Below are positions 1 to 10,581 of a stretch of DNA of 64,000 nucleotides, piece by piece. The notes beneath the pieces were generated by a model. The model saw only the letters and a program-made list of their open reading frames with translations, had not been told where the DNA came from and did not search any database. The stretch spans positions 496,001 through 560,000 of the forward strand of contig NHZP01000001.1 of NCBI GenBank assembly GCA_003313425.1, given 5' to 3'. The position numbers and the translations under genes are program-made. The stretch is from Pseudopyrenochaeta lycopersici. Taxonomy: Eukaryota; Ascomycota; Dothideomycetes; Pleosporales; Pseudopyrenochaetaceae. The stretch's first letter is position 1; each line of letters opens with the position of its first letter.

Positions 1-2298
1 TTCTTTAGCAATGATATTGACAACGGCATCCTGATCGACAAATTTCATACATTCCCCAGTATTCTGGCTAACGCTTGCAACGATGTTGGTACATCGCACC
101 CGTCGCTGCCCGCTGGCGGTCGTGTACAGAAGTGCACTCTGAAAGTGAGCGTCGAGCTTTGGATCAAGTTTGCCATCATAACTAAACATTACGCCGATGG
201 CTTTATCCGCATCGATGACACCAAACTCGAGATCCGCACCAAAGGTGTGATGATAGAAGTTGCCATGGTAGGCGGAGACCTGCAGACCGTTTGAGCATCG
301 AACCTTCATCAGCGCTTGATAACCGGTTTCTCGCGTGACGGTATGCTTGATCTCTTTTGATAATTTAAGTGTATCCCGCGGCGAGTGGAAATTGGGGTAG
401 TAGAAGACTTCTCCACCTGTTACAGCGGAGACGTGGCCTAGATTTGATAAGTAGGCGGCAAAATCTGCGTAAGTTTTGATCGACTTACCGATCGTTGCGA
501 TGTCAAGATAACCACCACTGGGCGCTGCTAAGAAAAAGTCTATGCCAATACCGTTTTGAACCATCTTCTCGGCGACCTTTCGGTATCCGGGGTGCTCTGT
601 ATTCAGAAGTTTTTTCTCCGCGTCGGTATTGTGTAAGTTACCGTCGTCACGGAGGAATAACCGGCCGGGACCCCAGGTCGGCAAAGTAGATAATGAGCAA
701 ACTATTTTTCCACCGGTAGCTGTCAATGCTGCCACTGCCGAATTCAGTGTTGGAAGAAGCGCTGGCTCGGGATGTTTGAATTGTGAAAACATGCTTGGTA
801 ATTGTGTGAGAAGTGATGTGATGACCGCTTTTGAATCTTCAGGATCAACAAAAAGACCCTCACCGAGCGGGACGAAAGGATCCTCAATATCTGGCATAAC
901 CAGCATTTGAGCCGTATGCAGATTCGAGCTCAAGTTGTAGAAATGCATCTCCTTGTCGAAAGTGACGATACCCACCTTGGCGCCTTTTGGTATTCGACTT
1001 GTGGCCTCGCTTGCTTCTGGTTGACCATCCGATCCGCCGTAGAGCGCGCTCATGATACCTTCACAAAAGCCGTCGAGGAAGCCACGATTTACGGCTTCAG
1101 CGGTGACATCAATCAAGAACAGCCATCGGAGTCCAACGGGCTCCTTGGACCAATACTCCTTCGGGACCATGAAGTCAACGGTGCCCAATGTCAGTTCTGG
1201 TCGCTGCAGTCGATCCACCCTTACACCAGTATGATCTGTCGGCGCAAAATATTCGCCAGGAACGTCATTGGGGTAAGTGCACATGTTGCAAACAAGCTTG
1301 TTCCCGCCCGCCTTGAATTGCATGAACGGGTTGATGTAGGCTCGGCATCTTGTACACCTCGGGGGGCCGGTATCTCCAAAGTCTAGGACTGGCACGAGCT
1401 GCTCGCCCTCCTGCTGGGGAGCCAGAGGCTGTATAACCATGCCGAGCGGCAGCGCAGTTGCCGCAAGAGCTTGTGCCGTCAGGGGAAGGTTGTTCATTGT
1501 TAATCTTGCGAATTTGGGCGAGGAATTGCCTTGGTCATAAGCAACAAAAGGGACAACCGCCGGAGGAGGTAGATGATGCTCCATGGTCGGGTAAATGTTT
1601 TCCAGGTAATATCTTGCGGGTGCGTCTCGGGAGCGCGGAATGCTGGGTATCTGGTCGGGGTCGACACGGCCTTGGCCTGTTCCAACAGAGGCTCCTCCAA
1701 TCTGATGTGGTGCCGCCGGCGTCCGCGCAGCGTGCTGCATAGGCGAGGCCTGAGCTGCAGGACTGAATGTCGGGTTTGCTGGCGCTGGGAATTGGCTCAT
1801 TGCGGGAGTAATTTGAGGCTCTCCCCATTGTGGTCCACCGACTTGGGTTGTGTTCTGATTCAAGTACTGTGAAGGCGTGCCGCCTTGCGGGAGGCCATTG
1901 AAAGCCTGCGAGCTCCCGCCAGGCCCCTCAATGTTGTGATATGCGTGCCTATCCTTCTTCTTGTGCCTGGGTTGCGCCACTTGGTCGGGGCCTAACCCTA
2001 CGGCGCCCATCTGGGATGCCAGGTTGTTAACGTCTTGGGCGCTTTGATACGGAGGATGCACTGGCGGCGTCGATTGCGGCGGAAAGTAGCTCTCGGGCTG
2101 CGGAGGCGCACCATACTGCGCTGAAGGTCCCGTGTACTGATTTGGAGCTTGGCCGATGGCGGGACTGCCGGTTTGTTGGTAGCCAGCAGGACTCGCTGCA
2201 ACTGGTGGCCTCCACTGATTGGACTCGTCTTTCTTTCCAGATCCATTGGGGTTCGGTTGCCCGGTGCCCAGGGCGTGGTACATGGCGAAGTCGGACAT
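1..2298 (-). CDS. SEC24: COPII coat subunit Sec24 (3' end cut by window edge)
   Basis: Cargo-binding subunit of the COPII vesicle coat at ER exit sites, partner of Sec23. One uninterrupted reading frame of 766 codons runs from the ATG whose first base is 2298 to the left edge, so the C-terminal part is missing. Residues 1 to about 210 are low-complexity and rich in Gln, Pro, Asn and Gly, as in Sec24 N-termini. A zinc finger follows with C315/C318 and C337/C340 (CTRC...CNMC, preceded by DFGDTGPPR), then the trunk domain with FLIDVTAEAV and the helical/beta-sandwich start near the edge (VDQDAVVNI). No intron is needed. The start was chosen because MSDFAMYHALG opens the family-like low-complexity head. 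Sec24 paralogues exist in some fungi, but this one matches the principal form best. Confidence 0.93.
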   Translation of the reverse strand, partial: MSDFAMYHALGTGQPNPNGSGKKDESNQWRPPVAASPAGYQQTGSPAIGQAPNQYTGPSAQYGAPPQPESYFPPQSTPPVHPPYQSAQDVNNLASQMGAVGLGPDQVAQPRHKKKDRHAYHNIEGPGGSSQAFNGLPQGGTPSQYLNQNTTQVGGPQWGEPQITPAMSQFPAPANPTFSPAAQASPMQHAARTPAAPHQIGGASVGTGQGRVDPDQIPSIPRSRDAPARYYLENIYPTMEHHLPPPAVVPFVAYDQGNSSPKFARLTMNNLPLTAQALAATALPLGMVIQPLAPQQEGEQLVPVLDFGDTGPPRCTRCRAYINPFMQFKAGGNKLVCNMCTYPNDVPGEYFAPTDHTGVRVDRLQRPELTLGTVDFMVPKEYWSKEPVGLRWLFLIDVTAEAVNRGFLDGFCEGIMSALYGGSDGQPEASEATSRIPKGAKVGIVTFDKEMHFYNLSSNLHTAQMLVMPDIEDPFVPLGEGLFVDPEDSKAVITSLLTQLPSMFSQFKHPEPALLPTLNSAVAALTATGGKIVCSLSTLPTWGPGRLFLRDDGNLHNTDAEKKLLNTEHPGYRKVAEKMVQNGIGIDFFLAAPSGGYLDIATIGKSIKTYADFAAYLSNLGHVSAVTGGEVFYYPNFHSPRDTLKLSKEIKHTVTRETGYQALMKVRCSNGLQVSAYHGNFYHHTFGADLEFGVIDADKAIGVMFSYDGKLDPKLDAHFQSALLYTTASGQRRVRCTNIVASVSQNTGECMKFVDQDAVVNIIAKE

Positions 2299-2912
2299 GG
2301 TCGCGACGCGGGGAACTTTCAGTCGAGGTCGAGGGCCGGGATGGGTTGGCGTGGATCAAGCTCGAAGCGGGTGGGAAATGGATTTCGGAGGAAGAATGGG
2401 GACTGACATATCATGACACGAGCATTCTGGGGGACATCTGGCACAGTCGTAGGGCCAGACTTGAAGTTGACGACATGCCAGGTGGCTCTATTTTCTAGAG
2501 GCTTTCCAATACAGCTAGGTCCGTGCGCTGTCCCTCACATGCAAGTACGAAACAAGGGTCTTATTAGTCGCGAGCTACATGGAACGAGTGCTTCTCAAGC
2601 AACGTAAGTACACATATGTAATTTGACGTAGGCCAGAGCAACTGATTTCTGGTTGATGTCGTACGCTTAGCGCGAACGGCTGTTCGGTACTATGCTATCT
2701 TTGACGTCCCCCACCGAGCAGAGTCTCCATCGGTATCGCTTACTGGCGCGTGAGTGGCATGATGCTTCATCCGTGCCTCGTCACCCAGCCCCTTGATCTC
2801 GGAGTGGTTCTTTCTCCAGTGTGAGGCTCTCGGCTGGGGCTCCTGCCCGTGGTGTAGCCTGATTCCACATAGGGTGGCTCCTGGTAGTCCTGTCATCGGA
2901 AACCCAGGTTGT
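2299..2912. other. Intergenic spacer between SEC24 and AP-2 sigma
   Basis: This 614 bp holds the SEC24 promoter and the 3' flank of the AP-2 sigma gene. Short frames on both strands have no family resemblance. I see no RNA gene or repeat. Confidence 0.6.
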
Positions 2913-3772
2913 TTACTCTAGCTTGTCCAAATGGGCCAATCTTGTCAATACAACTTGTTTACTCGTCTCCTCAATCTCGCCCGCAAGGAACACTTCGTCG
3001 AGGATAGCGTAGACCTGCATTTAATTAGCCTTCTGCTGTACTGCGCCTATCCCTGATCATCTGTAAACCCTCTACCTGGTCCTCACTTATATTCCCTCCT
3101 CTTGCGGCCGTCAACTTTCACCTTACCCCTGTTTCTGTTGGTCCACATACCTTGTAAAAATTGAACACTAGATCCAGCTCACACACATTCCCAAAAAACG
3201 CATCCAGCACTTCCACGAAGAAATGTATAGCCTCCAGATATGCCAACTCATTGTCATTCGTATCGACGCATGCGCAGAAGAACAAGCCCGCGTACCGGCG
3301 GTACACAATCTTGGACATGTTGCGGAACTCGACGAAGTTGGATTGGTGTTTTTGGTCACGCGGTGCGATGAGGCGGTGCACCTAATACGATCTTTAGTTG
3401 TTTGCCATGCAATGTCATCTTATTGCTTGAAATCGGTGTTACGAGGGTGCAGTAGCGGTGTGCGTTGCTTGGGACTGAGGAAAGGAGGGCAGGGTAGTCG
3501 GTGTAGTGGAGAGGCGAGTGCGAAAGTAGTACGGACCTCACCCTTCAGCTTGACTTTCTCTTCATCCTACATGCCAGCCAGTAAGTCGCCTGTTCTTCCG
3601 TTTGTGTACTTCGATGCGACTCACGCTATATGGCGCATACCACTTCGCCAACCGTGTCTTCCCTCTGTGCCACGAACTTTGTCAGCCTGGACTTCAATAA
3701 CGATACATTGATCGTCAAACTGCTCTAGAGGACATACTGCCGATTCTGAATCAGAATGAAAGAGAGCACCAT
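2913..3772 (-). CDS. AP-2 clathrin adaptor complex, sigma (small) subunit
   Basis: Small chain of the AP-2 endocytic adaptor, which recruits clathrin and cargo at the plasma membrane. The model has five coding exons, from the start: 3738..3772, 3625..3664, 3537..3566, 3151..3381, 2913..3014, giving 145 residues (family about 142). Conserved stretches are [64 protein letters not shown] and the C-terminal [16 protein letters not shown]. Every junction keeps phase. The split Gln codon (CA|A) between exons 1 and 2 and the GTCCGT donor after exon 3 are forced by family conservation (KLKGE|VHRL). Exon 3 is only 30 nt. AP-1 sigma is the main alternative; the C-terminal half fits AP-2 better. Confidence 0.92.
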
Positions 3773-6480
3773 CGTTCCGATGCTTCGCGGAGTTCCCGGC
3801 CCTCTCAGGAACGAGGGGTGTTGTAACAGCGAAAGGCGCACAGGGTTTTGAGGCCCGTGCCATGTGCACCCTGCATGGGCTCCACTTTTAGCCGCATCTT
3901 GTCAAAAGAGGAGCATGATCAATGAATACAATCTACACATACAAGTCAATTCAGGCATGAACAGAGTCTGCTAACTCACTACGGGGCACCCCGAATGTAA
4001 CGTAGTTCGGCAATTACAAGTAGCAAAAGAACTAACGCCGTACGTGGCACCCTTTCGGGCTGTGGAGCATGGGGAAGCTCAATCCGCCGAAACAATGCAA
4101 GACGGGAACTTTGTGTAGCAGAAACTGAGAATGAAGACACATCTTCCTTGAACCACTACCTCTAATTTTTGCCAATTGAATCCTGTTGATACAAATTATG
4201 ACGTCACACCGATGCAGCGGTGCTACACAGTCCGGATCAAATATCCTAGGCGTCCTCGTCAATCTGTTAGGCTGGGTAATTTGTCTTCTCATCAGTTTCC
4301 ACATATGCAGAAAAGATTATGAGCAATCCTTGAGATCAAGTACTTTGTCCAGGAGTATTGAATTCCGTTGACAGAGTTCGTTTACGGGGTAGTATAGCTC
4401 TGCCTCGACTCTTAGCAGCTGTCTGAAAACCCTCCATCGCATAGGATCCATCAAATAAGTCCTAGTCCAACCCGGTTGCACATCTGAATAATATCAGTGT
4501 TTTTAGAGGACAATTCTACCCTACTGAGGAAAGCCTTCTTCGCAATGTCTACCAATCGTGTATGCATAGCAGAGCAGCGGTGTCGATGTGTTCGCAGCAA
4601 TCAATCGCAATACAGCGTGACTACTCGAGAAATTCGTCGGCTGCATAGAGGCTGCGTAGATTGTCCGTTTGAAATGGCCGTTACTTTCCGTATCATATGG
4701 ACTTAGAGCGGAGTACTCGCAGATGAACGGAAGAATGGGCGAAATATTAATCGTCCCAATTGCCATGCGATGTTAGTATTCGGTGTTGTTAAGTATCCTG
4801 CGGAAAGAGGGTATCCTTGGTTGATGCCAGCGAAAGACATTGACTGCGCGGCGACGAACTGTAGCTCTGGATTTCCTTGATGCACAGCTTTGATATGACA
4901 GGCGGCTAGTAATCTTATCGATTGACACAATACATACGGACTAATCACATCAGGTCGAATATAAACTCAAGTTTGACTCTGGGGGCTGGATCCTTAGTCC
5001 GCCGATCCAGCAGAATAGGGAATGGCTCTGTTGAGCGTATATTCCGAATGAACCAGAAAATCGATCGGCTCCAACCAAGAGCGCACAGAATCGGAAGTGA
5101 TATGGCCGAGCGATGTAGGGAGTATGGACACACGTCAACGAAAAGTGATGGCGCAGCCACGCTGACTCGTTGTTTCTCTAAGCTCTCTAAGTAAGACGTT
5201 TAAGCTAGAAATACCAGACGAAGAATTGATAGGGCGCGACTCACCAATAGTACGAAGTAAGGTTACTCCAAACCCGTAGTAATGGCTCCGAAGCCGGATG
5301 TGCGGTGATTGGCCCGGCGGCTGACCGAGGATGCGAAACGTGCTGAAATTGCACAAGTTTTAAGAACATTCAGATAACCGTGTCGATCCCACATCCAACA
5401 GCATATCAAGAAATGCCAGTGATGATGACAGTTTGGGCAAACTCCATACTCAATACAAATAATGCTCCAGATGCTCTCCCTGCGCTTCCGCAATTGCTTA
5501 CTCGAAAAAAGTGCTATTGAGTAGCACCTCCGAAGCCGCACAGCATAGCCTAAGTCGCTTCAGAGCACTTGGGGAGCTAAAGCCTGGCAATTCTGAAAGT
5601 ATCTTGAAGCTATCTCGGCTCGGGTACGAGTGGGCGTAGACGGGAATGACACGACGCGGGAATGTGGAAATTTTGGGCAGTGGAATGTCCTGTACCCACA
5701 ACATCAACAGCCCACGCTCGTGCGCGATGCAAATCGGACCTCCACGAGGGCATGACAATCACCCCACTAGGTTGCTTCTCAGGGCCTGGGGAAGGCTCAC
5801 TTGCGCTCACATGCTTTCGCGACAACTTTGTGCCAAGTGTCGCGGGGCGAGCGCGGGAATCATGCTGACCTGCAGGGCGCCAGCCCTAGCGCATGCCACA
5901 CTCGCACGGGTAGTTGCACAGGAACACAACGACCTCAGCTGCTCATGCCACATTGGATGCCTCAAACAGACCAGGAGGGTGTGTTGTCGCGTGTCAGCAT
6001 TCATATTCAAGGACGGGAGTCCAATCAGCTTCTGGACGGCGGCCTCGATGTAAAGTCGGCAATCTCGACCTGCGTAGCTTGCATGAGTCCGTTTGACGGG
6101 GACCAGCCATGCAATAAAGGGCTTTTGGTGCTTCACTAGAGAGCCCAAGTTCAAGGGAAGAGAGCCCAGCGGCAGATGATTAATGGGCAACCCATGAGTT
6201 GAGCAACTGTGCATGTGAATGCTTGTGATTTCAAAACGGCGACGTGGTACAGCGGGACTCTTCCTGTAACCCCCGGTTGGATAAGACATGTTTATTAATG
6301 GCGCTGTCTTGGAACCACAGCCGAATCCAGTCCATCGGTAGGTTTTGGTGGTAAGGGCAGCATTGCAAATGAAAGCTGCAAAGAGACAAGGCCGAAGTTG
6401 TGACGTTTCTCGGGCCATGGGGTTGGCACATCAGAGCAGTGGCTGGGTGTCGCAAGAGCTCAGCCCATGGCGGCCGTCGA
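3773..6480. other. Long gene-poor stretch
   Basis: About 2.7 kb without a supportable gene. Many short frames occur on both strands, the longest being 203 codons on the minus strand near 5807-6418, but none has a recognisable domain, conserved block or coherent splice-site chain. Base composition is not obviously AT-rich, so it does not look like a heavily RIP-mutated transposon. A few donor- and acceptor-like signals around 5050-5560 on the minus strand could mark a decayed or lineage-specific gene, but I cannot assemble one. Confidence 0.5.
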
Positions 6481-6500
6481 GGCCAGCAAACGGCCACAGG

Positions 6501-7080
6501 CTTATCGCACAACGTACGTGAATCGCATAAACAATCCGCAAGGGACGGGGTGGCGCTTGGGTCAACGTCTTGAAGGGGACGCGTCGGGCAGAGCGCGGTG
6601 GCCTGGGAGCGCACGGTGGCACGCCAGAAGAGGCTAGTGCGCCTATCTCTGTGCTCAGCCAATCAGCGTTGCCAGGGCTATCGCTGACGGAGCGAATTGA
6701 AAACCCAGTGACAAAGTCGATCCAACAATCCCACACGCCAAGTCTTCCGCCCCAGATGAAACTGCGACCGCGTACAAGGCCACTCTCCATTTCGAGCCTT
6801 GAGTCGCCGGCGTAGGGGCGATGCTGTTGAGCCGGAGACAACTTTGCTACAGCCAGACCCCGACGTGGCCGAAAAGTGATGGCGCTTGGCCCTTATCTCT
6901 GACTCCTGAAAGCCCCGGGAGCGGCGAGATAAGGCGTGTAGAGACAATGACGCACCCATTCGCGCCCGTAGAAAAAAAAGAACAAAGCTCACATTCTGGC
7001 GCGAACCCCACGGCGCGGCTGTGGTTGATGCATCTCGTTTATTTTGCCTCAAGTGTTGGCCCGTGGACCAGGATAGATAA
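6501..7080 (+). promoter_or_regulatory. Predicted nitrogen-responsive promoter with HGATAR (AreA/NIT2-type) sites
   Basis: Six sites matching the fungal GATA-factor consensus HGATAR on either strand lie upstream of the ammonium transporter: 6502-6507 (minus), 6643-6648 (minus), 6678-6683 (minus), 6893-6898 (minus), 6927-6932 (plus) and 7075-7080 (plus). A CCAAT box sits at 6659-6663. Fungal ammonium permease genes are classically activated by AreA/NIT2 under nitrogen limitation. The sites are read directly; their function is inferred. Confidence 0.5.
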
Positions 7081-7312
7081 GAGTAGCACAGTGAGCTTCA
7101 CCCATAAAGGCCCCGGCGCAACTACCGTAACTTGCAATAGGGCTTCCGATTTCTCCCTTTGCGGCCGTATATTACTGGCATTGATCCAGCTTTTAATTGT
7201 CTTTCCTTCTCCTTTCCCCAGGCCCTGTCCGAGGAACTTCCCTTCATTCACCTACGGTCCCATCACCCCCTAGTTCCGATCCTTCACCAGGTCTCTCAGG
7301 AATCCGGCCACC

Positions 7313-9105
7313 ATGTCGTACTCGTGGACCGGTCCGCCGACCGAATTCAACGGCACTGATGCCATCACTGGCGGTGACTCTGGTACGTACAACCTCCCAT
7401 TTATTCTCGCCCACGTGCCCAGCGCTACACCAAGTGTGACCTTTTCGCGTCAACATCATGTACGGGACTGGGAGAACCATATGTACTAACTTGGGTATCC
7501 TCAGTCACCGAAAACTTGAATCAATGGTACCAGTCGGGTGACCAGGCCTACATCCTCGTGGCCTCTGCCATGGTCATGGTCATGGTTCCCGGTCTCGCCT
7601 TCCTCTACTCTGGTCTCGCCCGCAGAAAGTCTGCCCTCTCCCTCATCTGGGCCTGCATGTTCTCCGCATCTGTCATCACGTTCCAGTGGTATTTCTGGGG
7701 CTACTCGCTCGCTTTCGGTCCTTCTACCAATGGTTTCATCGGAAATCTCGACAAGTTCGGCCTCAAAGGTGTTCTCGGTGTTCCCAGCCAGGGAAGCCCT
7801 TTGATCCCTGAACTGTTGTATTCCTTCTATCAGGTACTATCTGGCGAACCAGTCTATGCACATTAGCATGCGCTAACATAGTCACAGATGCAATTCTGCG
7901 CTGTTACGGCTGCCATTATCGTCGGTTGCGTTGCCGAGCGCGGTCGCTTGATTCCCATGATGGTATTCATCTGGCTCTGGGCCACAATCGTATACTGCCC
8001 TGTCGCATATTGGGCCTGGAACGTGAACGGCTGGTTCTTCGTCTGGGGTGGTCTTGACTACGCAGGTGGAGGTCCCGTCGAAATCGTCTCTGGTTGCACC
8101 GCTCTGGCCTACTCCATGATCCTTGGACGTCGACAGGAGAAAATGATGCTCAACTTCCGTCCTCACAATGTTTCTTTGATTACTCTCGGCACCGTATTCC
8201 TATGGTTCGGTTGGTTGGGCTTCAATGGTGGTTCCGCCTTCGGTGCCAACCTTCGCGCGGTAATGGCCTGCTGGAACAGCAACTTGACTGCCATGTTCGC
8301 AGCAATGACTTGGGTTATTCTCGATTGGCGCCTGGCTCGCAAGTGGTCCATGGTCGGATGGTGCTCAGGTGTCATCTCTGGGCTCGTCGCTGCTACTCCA
8401 GCCTCTGGTTTTCTCCCACCGTGGGCTAGTGTCGTTCTCGGTATCACTACCGGTGTCGTGTGCAATTTTGCAACCAAGAGTACGTTTCCGCTCGCTAGAT
8501 TCGCATAGAAAATGACCGCTAACACATCCTTAGTCAAGTTCTGGATTAAGATCGACGATTCTCTCGATGTGTTCGCGGAGCACGGTGTCGCTGGCATGGT
8601 AGGACTCTTCTTCAACGGCCTCTTCGGTGCGGACTACATCATTGGTCTCGACGGTGTCAACAACGGACTTACCGCCGGTGCGATCACTGGCGAGGCTGCT
8701 GCAATCTACAAGCAGATTGCCTATATCGTCGCCTGCACCGCTTACTCCTTCGTCGTCAGCGCCCTCCTCGCGTTTGTCATCGACAAGATTCCTGGTCTCA
8801 AGCTCCGAGCTTCAGAGGAGGCCGAGCTCCTTGGTATGGATGACGACCAGCTTGGTGAATTCGCCTACGACTACGTTGAGGTGCGTCGTGATTACCTCGC
8901 GTGGACACCGGCCAAGGACGAGCCTATTGAGGGCGAGCACTCGGTTCCTCAGGGCGAGCGTCACGGTATCCTACAGCACAGCCAGATGTTGGAGGGTAAA
9001 GCTCCCAGCGAGGGTTCAAGTCACGGTCACGAGCACACAGGTATCGGTGGCGATCGCCATGCGATTGCCATGGGCTCAGAGCATGAGAAGCCGGCACCTG
9101 TCTAA
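7313..9105 (+). CDS. Ammonium transporter (Amt/Mep/Rh family)
   Basis: Plasma-membrane ammonium permease, 520 residues from four exons: 7313..7382, 7505..7833, 7888..8479, 8534..9105. It has an extracellular N-terminus with WTGPPTEFNGT and a first membrane segment VASAMVMVMVPGLAFLYSGL. The family signature DYAGGGPVEIVSG lies near residue 190. Both pore histidines are visible, in RPHNVSLITLGTVFLWFGW and AEHGVAGMVGLFFNGLFG. The cytosolic tail is hydrophilic and His/Gly-rich, where Amt/Mep proteins carry regulatory sequence. Introns are 54-122 nt, with an ACTAAC-like branch point before exon 2. It is closest to the high-capacity MepA/AmtA class. Which Mep paralogue it is, and whether it acts as a sensor like Mep2, cannot be decided here. 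Confidence 0.93.
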
Positions 9106-10581
9106 GCTTTGAAATGCTGATTTGGATTTGTTTGCCCATGTCTTGAGTAGCTTGTCTGGAGTTTAGAGATACCACCTGCGCCTGTCTTTCCATCTACATC
9201 AAGAGCTGAGCTTCTTGATGTTCATGCATCCTAGACCTCTTTTCAACGTTCTAATTTTCTTATACTATAGTGTACATATAATCCGAGAATGACGCTTCAA
9301 TCAATTAAATCTCGAACACTGTTCATTTCCTTTACCAATTTCTAGAGCTTGCAGGCGTTCACATTCACTTCAAGCTAAGCTTCTCACTTTCACAAGGGTG
9401 TAGTATCTTGTCACGCTTGATTTCTTGAACAAATGTTTGCCCAGTGACAGGCCGTCTCTTATCTGCCCAAGCACAATGGACTGCCGAATGGGTTGGATGG
9501 CGTTCACACCCACACCACCGCCAAGGCCCCATCCTTATCTCTCCCGCATCTTCCAAATCCTCCCACCCCTGCTGGAGGCCTCCGGATGCCACTTCCACGC
9601 GTTCCGCTGGTGCAACCCGATCGCATCAAGCTTCTGTACCCCGGATTCCATGTTGCCCGGAGTCCAAAAGAGATGATGTCATTTGGAATGTGCAATGTCA
9701 GAAGCTGGAACCTATACCAACACAGAGCTGAAATAAACTTCAGGTGTAAAGGAAGGTACATGCATGTAAGCATCGTCGAATGGTCCCCTTATCTACTGCA
9801 CAGGCGAGTCGAGGGGGGTTTGTGCAGCGGGCGGGCAAGCAGTCGTATAAGCTGGGCTACACAGTATTGTTCGCTTGGCCATGTCCTGTTCAGCTCTTTT
9901 TGTCTCCTCAATCAGGACCGCGTTGCTACTACTGGTCGTCGGATTTCCCGCTGTCTTCTATGCCAAGATATTGGCTTGATCCACAATGGCCAATGTTAAG
10001 CACAAACCCTCATTAGAATGCGAGATTTGATCGAGGCTGTCTATTAGTGTTTGATTTCGAAGGCGATTTCTGGTGGCTCAATCTTTGCTCGCCGATCATG
10101 CTTAGTCCCTTATCTTTTGCGACAAGGATGGTTTGTGTGTATGCGGGTCAAACTGTGGTTAGGTTGGTGTGGGGGAGGCTGAGCAGGTCTGTCTGTGGGA
10201 TTGAATTGTCATGTTTCCAAATCAGCGTTTTGAGGAGCCAAGTTGGGTGCAGCCTACCGATCTTGTAATAAACATGTTCAAATAAGCTTGTCGTTTTGGC
10301 TTGGTCCCAATAGCCATGCAAAGGAGAGAATGTGAAAGGAGTGAGCGCGAAGGCAAAGACTTTTTCCGATCTACGGATATGGACAGGAGAATCCGTAAAT
10401 AATCGAAAAAACTTCCCATGGGTTAATTTCTCTTCATCTAGCTTTAGGAGATATTGAGGGCATTATACAGAAGCCAATCACCTGCTCCGAAGATGTCTAT
10501 AGTGGACTTTGGAAAGAGTCTTGTACATTAATACTAACTTAAATTTAATATACATGACAAGGCCGCGCATTTACAGGCCTT
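9106..10581. other. Convergent intergenic region between the ammonium transporter and MPE1
   Basis: About 1.5 kb holding the 3' ends of two convergent genes. AT-rich stretches at 9250-9310 and 10520-10560 are plausible 3' UTR/polyadenylation regions. The frames present (under 170 codons) overlap on both strands and show no family resemblance. Confidence 0.5.

Noticed and set aside
5807..6418. 203-codon minus-strand frame in the gene-poor stretch
   Set aside because: No domain, odd His/Cys/Arg composition and overlapping frames on the other strand; looks like a chance frame in GC-richer DNA.
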